Source: Candidatus Buchananbacteria bacterium
Lineage (GTDB): Bacteria > Patescibacteriota > Patescibacteriia > 2-01-FULL-39-33
Reading direction: 5' to 3'
DNA: 41,421 nucleotides
Assembly: GCA_903888345.1 (NCBI GenBank)
Contig: CAISTG010000059.1
Span: forward strand, 1-41,421
Part shown: positions 8,756 through 15,960 of the stretch, piece by piece
Layout of the letters: the number at the start of each line of letters is the position of its first letter
How positions within the stretch are numbered: position 1 is the first letter of the stretch
Made by a program: the position numbers and the translations under genes
The notes under the pieces: generated by a model
What the model saw: only the letters and a program-made list of their open reading frames with translations
Databases searched by the model: none
Told to the model about the DNA's origin: nothing

Positions 8756-10342
8756 ATGCCAACTTCTCATTTAAAACCGGTTGTATTAATCATTTTAGAC
8801 GGTTGGGGGGCAGCACCGCCTTCTCGTTCTAATGCGATTACGATGGCCAAAACTCCGACCATGACTGGATTGATCAAAACCTATCCTGCCATGACTCTAC
8901 AAGCTTCCGGCGAGGCAGTTGGTTTGTCTTGGGGCGAAATTGGTAATTCGGAAGTTGGTCATTTGAATATCGGCTCGGGTAAGCTGTTATATCAGAATCT
9001 GCCGCGTATTAATAAATGCATTTATGATGGTTCATTTTTTGATAATGAAAAATTTTTGGGTGCGATTGAGCACTGTCGTAAAAACAAATCTAAGTTACAT
9101 TTATTGGGATTGATCTCTTCTGGTGGGGTTCATAGCCACATCGATCATTTGTTCGCCTTATTAGAATTATGTCAACGTGAAAAATTTAAGGATGTATATA
9201 TTCATGGCTTTCTCGATGGTCGCGATATGCCCTATAATTCGGGAATCGATTTTGTTGAAAAGATAAAAGCTAAAATCACTGAGTTCAAGCTAGGCCAAAT
9301 CGCGACGTTAGCCGGTCGTTTCTATGCGATGGATCGAGATAATCATTGGGAGCGCATTGTTTTGGCTTATGATGCCATGGTCAAAGGTGTATCAAAGGAA
9401 ATCTTTAATAATCCAGTGGAAGCAGTCCGCGCCTCCTATGACCGAAAAATTTATGATGAAGAATTCGTGCCGGTGGTTATCGGTGATAAAAATTCTCGCC
9501 CTATTGCCTTAATTGAAGATGGTGACGCTGTGATATTTTTTAATTTTCGCTCTGATCGCGCTCGCGAAATCACTAAAGCGTTAATTTTGCCGGGTTTTGA
9601 TAAATTTGATCGACCTTACTTTAAAAATTTGTATTTTGTTGGGATGACTGAATATGAAAAGGATCTGCCAATGGAGATAGCATTACCAGCTGATACCATT
9701 AAAGAGCCCTTGGCTAAGGTTATTGCTGATGCTGGCCTGAAACAATTACATCTTGCGGAAACCGAAAAATACGCTCATGTGACCTTCTTTTTTAACGGCG
9801 GTATTGAGCAAGAATTCCCCGGTGAAGAAAGAATCTTAGTGCCATCGCCTCGTGTTGCGTCATATGTTGAAAAGCCGGAAATGTCAGCCAAGGAAGTCAC
9901 CAAAAAGGTGGCCGAAGCAGTCATGTCTGATAAATTTGACTTCATCGTTGTTAATTTTGCTAATGCTGATATTGTTGGGCATACGGGAGATTTAAAGGCG
10001 ACAATTAAAGCAGTGGAAACGGTTGATAGTTGCGTCAAAAAAATCACCGAAGTTGTCTTAGCCAAAAGCGGCGCCGTTTTAATTACGGCCGATCATGGAA
10101 ACGCTGAAGAATTAGTAAATTTACAATCTGGTGAAATTGATAAGGAGCATAGCACTTATCCGGTGCCGTTCCTACTTATTAGTAAAGAATGGGAAGGCAA
10201 AAATGCTGGCTTGCAGGAAGTTCCGGACGGCGATTTGAGCCTGGCACAGCCGTCAGGGCTATTATCAGATATTGCGCCGACTATTATCAAGATATTGGGT
10301 TTAACACAACCAAAAGACATGACCGGAAAGCCATTAATTTAA
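8756..10342 (+). CDS. gpmI: 2,3-bisphosphoglycerate-independent phosphoglycerate mutase, copy 2
   Basis: This is the second full-length iPGM (528 residues), immediately downstream of copy 1. It has VLIILDGWG, nucleophile Ser65 in IGNSEVGHLNIG (closer to the common family sequence than GNSEAGH of copy 1), GGVHSHIDH, HGFLDGRDMPYNSG, GRFYAMDRDNHWER, FFNFRSDRAREI, AETEKYAHVTFFFNGG, HTGDLKATIKAVE and LITADHGNAEEL. It starts at an ATG two bases after the copy 1 stop, so translation is probably coupled. Near the C-terminus it has an extra loop (KNAGLQEVPDGDLSLAQPSG) before the final DIAPTI helix. Both copies look active. Confidence 0.95.
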   Translation: MPTSHLKPVVLIILDGWGAAPPSRSNAITMAKTPTMTGLIKTYPAMTLQASGEAVGLSWGEIGNSEVGHLNIGSGKLLYQNLPRINKCIYDGSFFDNEKFLGAIEHCRKNKSKLHLLGLISSGGVHSHIDHLFALLELCQREKFKDVYIHGFLDGRDMPYNSGIDFVEKIKAKITEFKLGQIATLAGRFYAMDRDNHWERIVLAYDAMVKGVSKEIFNNPVEAVRASYDRKIYDEEFVPVVIGDKNSRPIALIEDGDAVIFFNFRSDRAREITKALILPGFDKFDRPYFKNLYFVGMTEYEKDLPMEIALPADTIKEPLAKVIADAGLKQLHLAETEKYAHVTFFFNGGIEQEFPGEERILVPSPRVASYVEKPEMSAKEVTKKVAEAVMSDKFDFIVVNFANADIVGHTGDLKATIKAVETVDSCVKKITEVVLAKSGAVLITADHGNAEELVNLQSGEIDKEHSTYPVPFLLISKEWEGKNAGLQEVPDGDLSLAQPSGLLSDIAPTIIKILGLTQPKDMTGKPLI

Positions 10343-10359
10343 TAATCAATAATCTATAT

Positions 10360-12003
10360 ATGCTAAAAATTTTTACTAAGAAGCGATTTTGGATAATTTT
10401 AGTCGTTGTTCTAGCAATCGCTGGTTTCGCGGCTTATGGCTTGCTGAATAAAAAACCAGCAGTTGTTTATACGACTGAACCTGTCAAAAATGGCAAATTG
10501 ACACAAACTGTCTCCGCGACTGGTATGGTGGAATCGGCGCATGAGATTTCTTTAAATTTCCGGACGCCGGCGCGAATTGTTTCACAACCATTTAAAGAAG
10601 GGGCCGATGTCAAAGCGGGGCAAGTCTTAGCTGCGGCTGACGCTGGTTCTGTTAATGCTTTAGTCAAACAATACGAAGCAAATTTAGCTTCGGCTAAAGC
10701 TAATCTTGAGAAAGTTCGGGCGGGAGCTTCTAACGAAGATATCACTTTAACCCAGGAGCAGTTAATTAAATCAACCAATGATTATTCGAATCTCTTGAGA
10801 GAGTCTGATAGTCAAATCAAGATTCTAAAGGAAAAGAATATTGACGCCTTAAATAATTCTGTTTTTACCGCCCAAGCCTGTTTAAATACGATTTATAATG
10901 ATTTAGTAAATACAGAAACCACTTATTCTTTACTGACTTCCGATAGTAATATGCAGAATAAAGTTAAGAATGATTATGAGTTGTTGCGAGATAAATTTCT
11001 GACTGTACGCGCCAGCATTGAAGCGGCTAAAATCGCTAATAGTGATCAAGTTAAAATTGTAGCTGCCGCTGATAGTGCCAGGTCATTCTTAGGTGAATTA
11101 AATACTCTCTTAAGTAATAGTTACACGATGGCGGATAAGATAATTTTGAATAATGTTTATACTCAAGTTAAAAAGGATACGATTAAAGCAGATATTAGCG
11201 GACAACAATCAGCTAATAACGCCTCACTAACCGCCGTTTCTACTGCCAGAGCCAATTTAGTTAATAGTGCTAGCAGTTATGAAACTCAGATCCAATCAGC
11301 TAGCAATAGTGTGGCGATTGCCTCAGCGCAATTAAACCTGAAGAAAGCTGGCCCACGTGATTTCGATATTTCTGCGGCCTTAGCCCAGGTGGCTCAAGCT
11401 CAAGCATCGCTGGAAAAGGCACGTTCCGATGCCGAAGATTATTATTTAAGAGCCCCAATTGATGGCAAGGTAACTAAATTAAATTATTCGCTAGGTGAAA
11501 CGCCATCGGCCGCTAATCCAGTTGTGCAAATGCTGGGTAATGAACGTTATGAGATTAAAGTTGATATTCCAGAGTCAGATATCACAAAAGTTCGCGTTGG
11601 CGAAAAGGTGACTATTGAGCTCGATGCATTTGGTTCGGATCACCCCTTTAGTGGTGCGGTAACCTTTATAGATCCAGCGCAAACCATTATTAAAGATGTT
11701 ACGTACTACAAAGCGACCATTAGTTTCAATGATGACTCTTGGAATGATCAAATCAAGCCCGGTATGACCGCCAACATTACAATCGTGGCCCAAGAAAAAT
11801 CTGATGTTCTCTTCATTCCGCAACGCGCCGTTAAAATAAAAGAAGCAACTTTAGGCGAAGTGCCGGTGAAATACGTCCAAATTTTAGTTAATGGCCAACC
11901 ACAAGAAAAGATTGTGGAAATCGGTCTTCGTGGTGATAATGGTTTGGCCGAAGTACTCTCTGGGCTTAGTGTTAATGATCTAGTAATTACTTTTATCAAA
12001 TAA
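10360..12003 (+). CDS. Membrane-fusion (periplasmic adaptor-like) protein of a MacAB-type system
   Basis: The protein is 547 residues from the ATG at 10360. An upstream in-frame extension overlaps gpmI and is not credible. Residues 8-28 are one membrane anchor (WIILVVVLAIAGFAAYGLL). Then come the adaptor motifs: TVSATGMVESAHEISL, a lipoyl-type half-motif with VKAGQVLAA, a long coiled-coil hairpin rich in Ala and Asn (about residues 90-360), the second half-motif LRAPIDGKVTKLNYSLGE, and barrel strands ending KPGMTANITIVAQ. HlyD/MacA proteins connect an inner-membrane pump to the cell exterior. In an organism that may lack an outer membrane it may instead act in a Gram-positive-like MacB system. 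The next two genes encode the ATPase and permease. Confidence 0.88.
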   Translation: MLKIFTKKRFWIILVVVLAIAGFAAYGLLNKKPAVVYTTEPVKNGKLTQTVSATGMVESAHEISLNFRTPARIVSQPFKEGADVKAGQVLAAADAGSVNALVKQYEANLASAKANLEKVRAGASNEDITLTQEQLIKSTNDYSNLLRESDSQIKILKEKNIDALNNSVFTAQACLNTIYNDLVNTETTYSLLTSDSNMQNKVKNDYELLRDKFLTVRASIEAAKIANSDQVKIVAAADSARSFLGELNTLLSNSYTMADKIILNNVYTQVKKDTIKADISGQQSANNASLTAVSTARANLVNSASSYETQIQSASNSVAIASAQLNLKKAGPRDFDISAALAQVAQAQASLEKARSDAEDYYLRAPIDGKVTKLNYSLGETPSAANPVVQMLGNERYEIKVDIPESDITKVRVGEKVTIELDAFGSDHPFSGAVTFIDPAQTIIKDVTYYKATISFNDDSWNDQIKPGMTANITIVAQEKSDVLFIPQRAVKIKEATLGEVPVKYVQILVNGQPQEKIVEIGLRGDNGLAEVLSGLSVNDLVITFIK

Positions 12004-12009
12004 TAATTT

Positions 12010-12729
12010 ATGGCACCGCTAATTGAAGTCAAGGATCTAAAGAAGGACTATATTAATGATGAACTTGTCACTCCTGTTTTGCATGGAGTTAGTTTTGAAA
12101 TTCAACCAGGAGAATTTGTCGCGATCATGGGCCCCTCGGGATCGGGAAAATCAACCTTGATGCATATCTTGGGATTTTTAGATGGTATAACTAGTGGCAC
12201 CTTTTTGTTTAAAGGACGTGATGTCAGTAATCTTGATGATGATGAATTAGCGCGTATTAGAAACGAAGAAGTGGGCTTTGTGTTTCAAGCTTTTTATTTG
12301 TTGCCGAAGACTTCGGTTTATAACAATGTAAAATTACCACTCCTATATAGTGATGCCAAGGATATTGATACCCGCGTTAAGGCGGCAGTTAGTGCGGTGG
12401 GCTTGGATCATCGTATCAATAATTTTTCTAATCAATTGTCTGGAGGTGAAAAACAACGGGTGGCGATTGCTCGCGCCTTGGTCAATAATCCGTCAATTAT
12501 TTTTGCTGATGAACCGACTGGTAACTTGGATTCTAAGTCTGGCAATGCGATTATGGAGATTTTAGAAAAGCTAAACGACGCCGGACACACTATTATTTTA
12601 GTAACTCACGAAACCGATACCGCTAAACACGCCAAGCGCATTATCAAAATCGTTGATGGTGAAATTGCCGAAGATTATAATGTTAAAGATCGTCGACGCG
12701 CCATTGATGGCGGAGAGTTGATGAAATAA
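12010..12729 (+). CDS. ABC transporter ATPase, MacB/LolD type
   Basis: This is a 239-residue nucleotide-binding subunit. Walker A is GPSGSGKST (near residue 41), the Q-loop is [10 protein letters not shown], the signature is [15 protein letters not shown], Walker B is [13 protein letters not shown] and the H-loop His is in LVTHE. The LDSKSG and AKHAKRII pattern is typical of the MacB/LolD/FtsE group that powers mechanotransmission-type exporters rather than classical transport. It starts six bases after the adaptor gene and is followed by its permease. Confidence 0.93.
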   Translation: MAPLIEVKDLKKDYINDELVTPVLHGVSFEIQPGEFVAIMGPSGSGKSTLMHILGFLDGITSGTFLFKGRDVSNLDDDELARIRNEEVGFVFQAFYLLPKTSVYNNVKLPLLYSDAKDIDTRVKAAVSAVGLDHRINNFSNQLSGGEKQRVAIARALVNNPSIIFADEPTGNLDSKSGNAIMEILEKLNDAGHTIILVTHETDTAKHAKRIIKIVDGEIAEDYNVKDRRRAIDGGELMK

Positions 12730-12737
12730 AAAAGTTG

Positions 12738-13973
12738 ATGAAATTTACTGAAACCGTAAAATTATCTTTGTCGGTATTGCGAACAAATAAAGTTCGTAGT
12801 TTTTTGACTGGCCTCGGCATTATTATTGGTATTGCAGCCGTCATCGTTATTATGTCAGCTGGAGCGGGAGCACAAAGTTTGATTGTTAATCAGTTGAATT
12901 CCGTGGGTACCAATTTAATCGGAATTTTGCCGGGTGCCTCTGACGAGAATGGACCGCCAGCCTCAGTGTTTGGTGTGGTGGTGACAACTCTTAAATCTGA
13001 GGATGCTGTCGCGATTCAAAAAGAGATTTCAAATGTTACGGCGATTTCGTCATATAATACCGGCATTGGAACTTTTTCTTGGCAAAGTACTAAAGTTGAT
13101 TCTACATATTATGGAGTCATGGCTTCATACCCAATGGTTGAAGACTCAGAGCTTGCTAGCGGTAGATTTTTTTCTGATGATGAAGATAGTTCAGCCGCTA
13201 AAGTGGTTGTTCTGGGGTCTCAATTAGCCAAAGACATTTTTGCTGAACAAGATGCGGTCGGCCAACGAATTAAAATCAATAAAGATGTTTTTGAGGTTAT
13301 TGGCGTCATGAAGGAACGGGGAGTCTCGGGTTTTCAAAATAAAGATACGATGGCGTTTATACCATCACAAACCGCTCAGAAAGTAATGTTAGGAATTCGT
13401 TATGTTAGTTCGATGAGGGTTAAGGTTGATAATAGTGCAAATCTCGATCGCGTTGTTAACGATATTAGACTGTTACTGCGAGATCGTCATGGGCTGACTG
13501 AGTCTAAGGTTGATGATTTCTCCGTTCGTAACACTAAAGACGCCATTGCGACCTTAACGACTATCACTGATTCATTGAAATTTTTCTTAGCTGCCATCGC
13601 TGGCATTTCTTTACTGGTGGGCGGCATTGGCGTGATGAATATTATGTTGGCGGCAGTTAATGAGCGTGTTCGTGAAATTGGCCTGAGAAAGGCGGTGGGG
13701 GCAAAACGAAATGATATTATGATTCAATTCCTGGCCGAATCAGTTACTGTCACTTTATTCGGCGGGGTGATTGGTATTATCATCGGGTCACTCATATCCG
13801 CACTGGTGGCAGTTATTGCGCGCTATCTCGGCTATAATTGGGATTTAGTAGTTTCACCCTCATCAATAATGATGGGTTTTGGCGTGGCTTTCCTAGTAGG
13901 ACTAGTATTTGGTAGTTATCCAGCCAGTCGGGCGGCTAAATTGAATTCCATTGAGGCTTTGCGATATGAATAA
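12738..13973 (+). CDS. MacB-like ABC permease (FtsX domain)
   Basis: The protein is 411 residues from the ATG at 12738. A TTG three bases earlier is less likely. It has the MacB layout: first membrane helix (RSFLTGLGIIIGIAAVIVIM) followed by GAGAQ, a large extracytoplasmic MacB_PCD-like domain (about residues 45-270), and then a C-terminal FtsX domain with three helices and the motif LAAVNERVREIGLRKAVGAKR. It should pair with the ATPase at 12010 and adaptor at 10360 to export or extract a substrate, perhaps a peptide, lipoprotein or antibiotic. The substrate is unknown. The terminator at 14026 ends this operon. Confidence 0.92.
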   Translation: MKFTETVKLSLSVLRTNKVRSFLTGLGIIIGIAAVIVIMSAGAGAQSLIVNQLNSVGTNLIGILPGASDENGPPASVFGVVVTTLKSEDAVAIQKEISNVTAISSYNTGIGTFSWQSTKVDSTYYGVMASYPMVEDSELASGRFFSDDEDSSAAKVVVLGSQLAKDIFAEQDAVGQRIKINKDVFEVIGVMKERGVSGFQNKDTMAFIPSQTAQKVMLGIRYVSSMRVKVDNSANLDRVVNDIRLLLRDRHGLTESKVDDFSVRNTKDAIATLTTITDSLKFFLAAIAGISLLVGGIGVMNIMLAAVNERVREIGLRKAVGAKRNDIMIQFLAESVTVTLFGGVIGIIIGSLISALVAVIARYLGYNWDLVVSPSSIMMGFGVAFLVGLVFGSYPASRAAKLNSIEALRYE

Positions 13974-14025
13974 TTGATTACGAGTTGGGGCGAGTGATCT
14001 ATTTTGATACAATTTAAATAAACCG

Positions 14026-14055
14026 AAAATCACCTGAAAATGGTGATTTTATTTT
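14026..14055 (+). terminator. Terminator of the iPGM-MacAB operon
   Basis: AAAATCACC (14026-14034) pairs with GGTGATTTT (14042-14050) around a 7-base loop, followed by ATTTTG. Confidence 0.8.
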
Positions 14056-14108
14056 GTCTAAATTTGGATAAATTTTAGCTAAAGAAATAAATAAAGGGGA
14101 TATCCCTC

Positions 14109-14137
14109 TTGACAAAATATTATCCCTATGCTATAAT
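14109..14137 (+). promoter_or_regulatory. Full-consensus sigma70 promoter of the structured-RNA locus
   Basis: TTGACA at 14109-14114, a 17-base spacer, and TATAAT at 14132-14137. Both hexamers are a perfect consensus, which implies strong constitutive transcription starting near 14144. Confidence 0.88.
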
Positions 14138-14143
14138 AATCTA

Positions 14144-14480
14144 TTCAAGATAGGGTTGTGGATAAGTGAACGAAATTCAACTATCGACTCCGCTACCTTG
14201 GTCGCAGTTTCAAACTGTATTAAAAGATGCCTTTCGGGGCTCTTTGTTAGGGCGGCAGCAAACGTATGTCTGTTGTTGCCCTATATCAAAGGTCCCTGAA
14301 GTGCTGGAGTCATAATTCCGGAGGCCACATGAGGTCTAACGGTCGAGGTTACTCGGACTTTTGCACTGAGGCGGATCTAGGGTTTCTGGCGAAAATGAGT
14401 GATCGTAATGCCACCTAATTAATTTATAGGAGATCGGTGGTAGTCTCCAACTCTCATCATACCCAGAACCCGATTTTTTC
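14144..14480 (+). ncRNA. Candidate large structured RNA, first domain (unrecognised)
   Basis: These 337 bases after a consensus promoter contain no ORF but many pairings. CAGTT/AACTG encloses a 3-base loop (from 14206). GCC(T)-TTCG-(G)GGC lies near 14229. An 11-bp stem joins GGGCGGCAGCA (14250) to TGTTGTTGCCC. AGTGC near 14300 pairs with GCACT near 14363, enclosing CGAG-gtta-CTCG. The last domain is closed by GGGTTTCTGG (14390) with CCCAGAACCC and runs into GATTTTTTC. It includes a possible pseudoknot (see findings). The terminal CAGAACCCG recalls the CR-V segment of RNase P RNA, but no CR-I partner is seen. It is also not tmRNA, SRP RNA or a group I intron as far as can be read. Confidence 0.6.
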
Positions 14481-14837
14481 AAACCATTAGCGGACTTAAC
14501 TTAGCAGGCAAGTCCGCACCCGCTCTTTTGCTATGATGGCGCCAGGCTTAATGCCCGCGCCCTGCCGAGCTCTTCTAACAGAGAGCTCGGCACCCAACTT
14601 TAGATGATAACTTATGGTTGTCAGTTGAAGTTAGTAACGGTACCTAAAATTTGTTATCACTTTGATGCGATCAATGGCGTATGCTTGTCGCCTTGATCAA
14701 ATGCTTAGAGATCAAAGAGGAGGAGGGTTTAAAGCTAAGAAACGGGCACGGCCATAATTAATTATCGCGCCGGTTCGCTTGACTAGTTTCTTCAGTCTTG
14801 ATTGTATCAAAGTGATAACAACTTGGAGGATTTCAGA
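14481..14837 (+). promoter_or_regulatory. Multi-hairpin 5' leader of the first small ORF (possible second ncRNA domain)
   Basis: A run of strong hairpins: GCGGACTT/AAGTCCGC (14490-14517); GGCGC..GGC/GCC..GCGCC (14538-14561); an 11-bp perfect stem TGCCGAGCTCT/AGAGCTCGGCA (14563-14592); CAACT+GATAAC/GTTGTC+AGTTG (14595-14627); and GATCAA-GGCG/CGCC-TTGATC (14669-14698). A 16-bp perfect inverted repeat at 14651-14666 and 14806-14821 encloses the last 170 bases and ends five bases before the GGAGG of the ORF at 14838. The density of stems is far above that of any other intergenic region here. It could be a regulatory leader or part of one ~690-nt RNA. Confidence 0.6.
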
Positions 14838-15161
14838 ATGAAAGAGTTCTTCGACTATTTGATCGCTTTGGCAATCGGAAGCTTCGGCGACGTTCGCGAT
14901 GATTTCGAGACGGTGAACCTGAAAACGGTTACTCCGAAACTGGAACTCACCAGCGAAGGCTTCGAAATGACCTTTGAGGCCAATGGCGGAGAGTGGAAAA
15001 TCTGCCTATCAAAAGAACACGGGCTCCTGTTCATCGAAGTCTACGTGCCGTACACGTCAAGGACGATACCTTGTAGGTACAGCAAGCAAGTCCACTTCTT
15101 TCATGAGGCCGAAGCGAAGGTCATGTACGACAAGATCGTAAATGAACTTCTCGCTGCCTAG
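14838..15161 (+). CDS. Small unrecognised protein of the structured-RNA locus (107 aa)
   Basis: The start is set by TTGGAGG at 14824-14830 and the ATG at 14838. The frame is open upstream, but there it lies in the leader stem. The 107-residue product begins MKEFFDYLIALAIGSFGD and continues as an alternating charged/beta-rich domain (LELTSEGFEMTFEANGGEWKICLSKEHGLLFIEVYV) with a C-terminal helix (HEAEAKVMYDKIVNELLAA). There is no signal peptide. I do not recognise the family. Codons end in C or G much more often than in neighbouring housekeeping genes, suggesting recent transfer or selection for high expression. It is the first of three small ORFs on one transcript. Confidence 0.75.
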   Translation: MKEFFDYLIALAIGSFGDVRDDFETVNLKTVTPKLELTSEGFEMTFEANGGEWKICLSKEHGLLFIEVYVPYTSRTIPCRYSKQVHFFHEAEAKVMYDKIVNELLAA

Positions 15162-15172
15162 ACTACCCGCAC

Positions 15173-15260
15173 TTTACCGGGTGAGACAATTACGTCTCGC
15201 CCGCACCCTGAAGTAGGTTAACTTACTAGTCTACTCCTGAGTGCGACAAAGAGTTTGCCG
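15173..15260 (+). repeat. Hairpins between small ORFs 1 and 2
   Basis: GGGTGAGAC pairs with GTCTCGCCC (9 pairs with one G-T, 15179-15202). A further set around GTAG/CTAC and AGTA/TACT at about 15213-15236 could fold alternatively. They lie between the stop of the 107-aa ORF and the SD of the 60-aa ORF. Confidence 0.5.
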
Positions 15261-15301
15261 CCAAATTAGAAAAATACTACAAGAGGCGAGAGGATAGAGC
15301 C

Positions 15302-15484
15302 ATGCCTGAGCCCAAAGACCTTTACGAAAAGGTCGCGGATGTCTTGTTGCGCCAGTCTGGTAGCGACGAGAACGGACGCCCGTTCGTCGAAGTCGATCCC
15401 AACCAGGACTTCTTTGAAGCGACGCGGGTTAAGTTTCGAGACATGACGCCCGGATCAACGGAGTTCGCTGACGACAGCGAGTAA
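15302..15484 (+). CDS. Small acidic unrecognised protein (60 aa)
   Basis: This is a 60-residue acidic, soluble product starting MPEPKDLYEKVADVLLRQSG, with many Asp/Glu residues and the tail PGSTEFADDSE. The purine-rich stretch GAGGCGAGAGGATAGAGCC precedes the ATG and contains AGAGGA as a likely SD. It has no membrane segment and no recognisable motif. Its length, GC-rich codons and position between two structured RNA segments match the neighbouring ORFs. Overlapping minus-strand frames are less convincing because they lack a start context. Confidence 0.65.
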   Translation: MPEPKDLYEKVADVLLRQSGSDENGRPFVEVDPNQDFFEATRVKFRDMTPGSTEFADDSE

Positions 15485-15493
15485 CACTGCTTT

Positions 15494-15533
15494 TTCACCT
15501 GACTGTATTGCGCATTGCGTGAAACAGTCGGGC
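15494..15533 (+). repeat. Hairpin between small ORFs 2 and 3
   Basis: CCTGACTGT pairs with ACAGTCGGG (9 pairs including one G-T), with a small inner CGC-att-GCG stem. It is followed by the AAGGAG of the 45-aa ORF. Confidence 0.6.
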
Positions 15534-15556
15534 CAAACCTCAACAAGGAGAAACTC

Positions 15557-15694
15557 ATGGAAGCATTCGCGAAAATTGGGACTGCTGTAGCAATTGCCGC
15601 GGCTTGTGTTGTTGGTACCATCTACACCAATGACTCCAATTGCTTATGGGGGATGTTGATTATCCCTATCACCTTCAACTATTGGCCGAAGTAA
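15557..15694 (+). CDS. Very small membrane protein of the structured-RNA locus (45 aa)
   Basis: The ATG at 15557 is preceded by AAGGAGAAACTC, an ideal SD with correct spacing, and the ORF ends at TAA 15692-15694. The product of 45 residues begins MEAFAKIGTAVAIAAACVVG, which forms one hydrophobic helix. It continues IYTNDSN and then a second hydrophobic stretch, LWGMLIIPITF, before the end NYWPK. It could be a small single- or double-spanning membrane peptide. No family is recognised. It shares the strong SD and codon style of the two upstream small ORFs. Confidence 0.65.
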   Translation: MEAFAKIGTAVAIAAACVVGTIYTNDSNCLWGMLIIPITFNYWPK

Positions 15695-15715
15695 AAATCG
15701 GCTACCGTACAATCG

Positions 15716-15847
15716 CTCGACTGCTCTGCAATAAAATGCGGAGCAGTCGAGACCAAACCTCAGACAGTTAGGTTCGCAAGAACATGATTTGACTGCCCTA
15801 TGGCAAATTCGAGTCATGTTCGACCGGCCATAATTGTTTGAGGTTTG
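15716..15847 (+). ncRNA. Structured 3' region of the small-ORF transcript
   Basis: A 14-bp stem (15716-15729 with 15738-15751, one G-T) is followed by a branched domain. That domain is closed by CAAACCTCA (15754-15762) and TGAGGTTTG (15839-15847). Inside it GAACATGA (15780) pairs with TCATGTTC (15814), with an inner TGCC-ctat-GGCA. No ORF is seen here. It may be a 3' UTR or a processed small RNA. Confidence 0.55.
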
Positions 15848-15853
15848 TTTGTT

Positions 15854-15884
15854 AAGAGAGGCTTCGCGCCTCTCTTATTTGTTT
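15854..15884 (+). terminator. Intrinsic terminator of the structured-RNA/small-ORF locus
   Basis: AAGAGAGGC (15854-15862) pairs with GCCTCTCTT (15868-15876), followed by ATTTGTTT. Confidence 0.9.
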
Positions 15885-15945
15885 AAATATATATTTATCC
15901 ACAGCGACATATTGACAAGATATTTATTTTTTAAAAAAAATTATT

Positions 15946-15951
15946 TATAAT
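15946..15951 (+). promoter_or_regulatory. -10 box of the candidate small RNA at 15961
   Basis: TATAAT lies 9 bases upstream of the first base of the RNA stem. A TTGACA at 15912 is too far away (28-base gap) to be its -35 box, so the -35 element is unclear. Confidence 0.45.
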
Positions 15952-15960
15952 ATCGTATAA

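Noticed and set aside
10189-10359. N-terminal extension of the membrane-fusion protein into gpmI copy 2.
   Set aside because: It reads in a different frame through the conserved end of gpmI. The ATG at 10360 precedes the membrane anchor exactly.
14461-14480. CAGAACCCG near the end of the first RNA domain looks like the CR-V segment of RNase P RNA.
   Set aside because: The complementary CR-I GAGGAAAGTCC motif is absent upstream, and the other universal RNase P bases are not seen. One short match is not enough.
14138-14837. tmRNA, tRNA or group I/II intron in the structured leader.
   Set aside because: No tRNA-like acceptor or TPsiC pairing with GGTTCGA in context, no ACCA end, no tag reading frame and no domain V or P7 motif could be found.
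15322-15621. A minus-strand 99-residue reading frame over the small ORF locus.
   Set aside because: It has no SD and overlaps two SD-led plus-strand ORFs and hairpins. It is most likely a shadow of GC-rich sequence.
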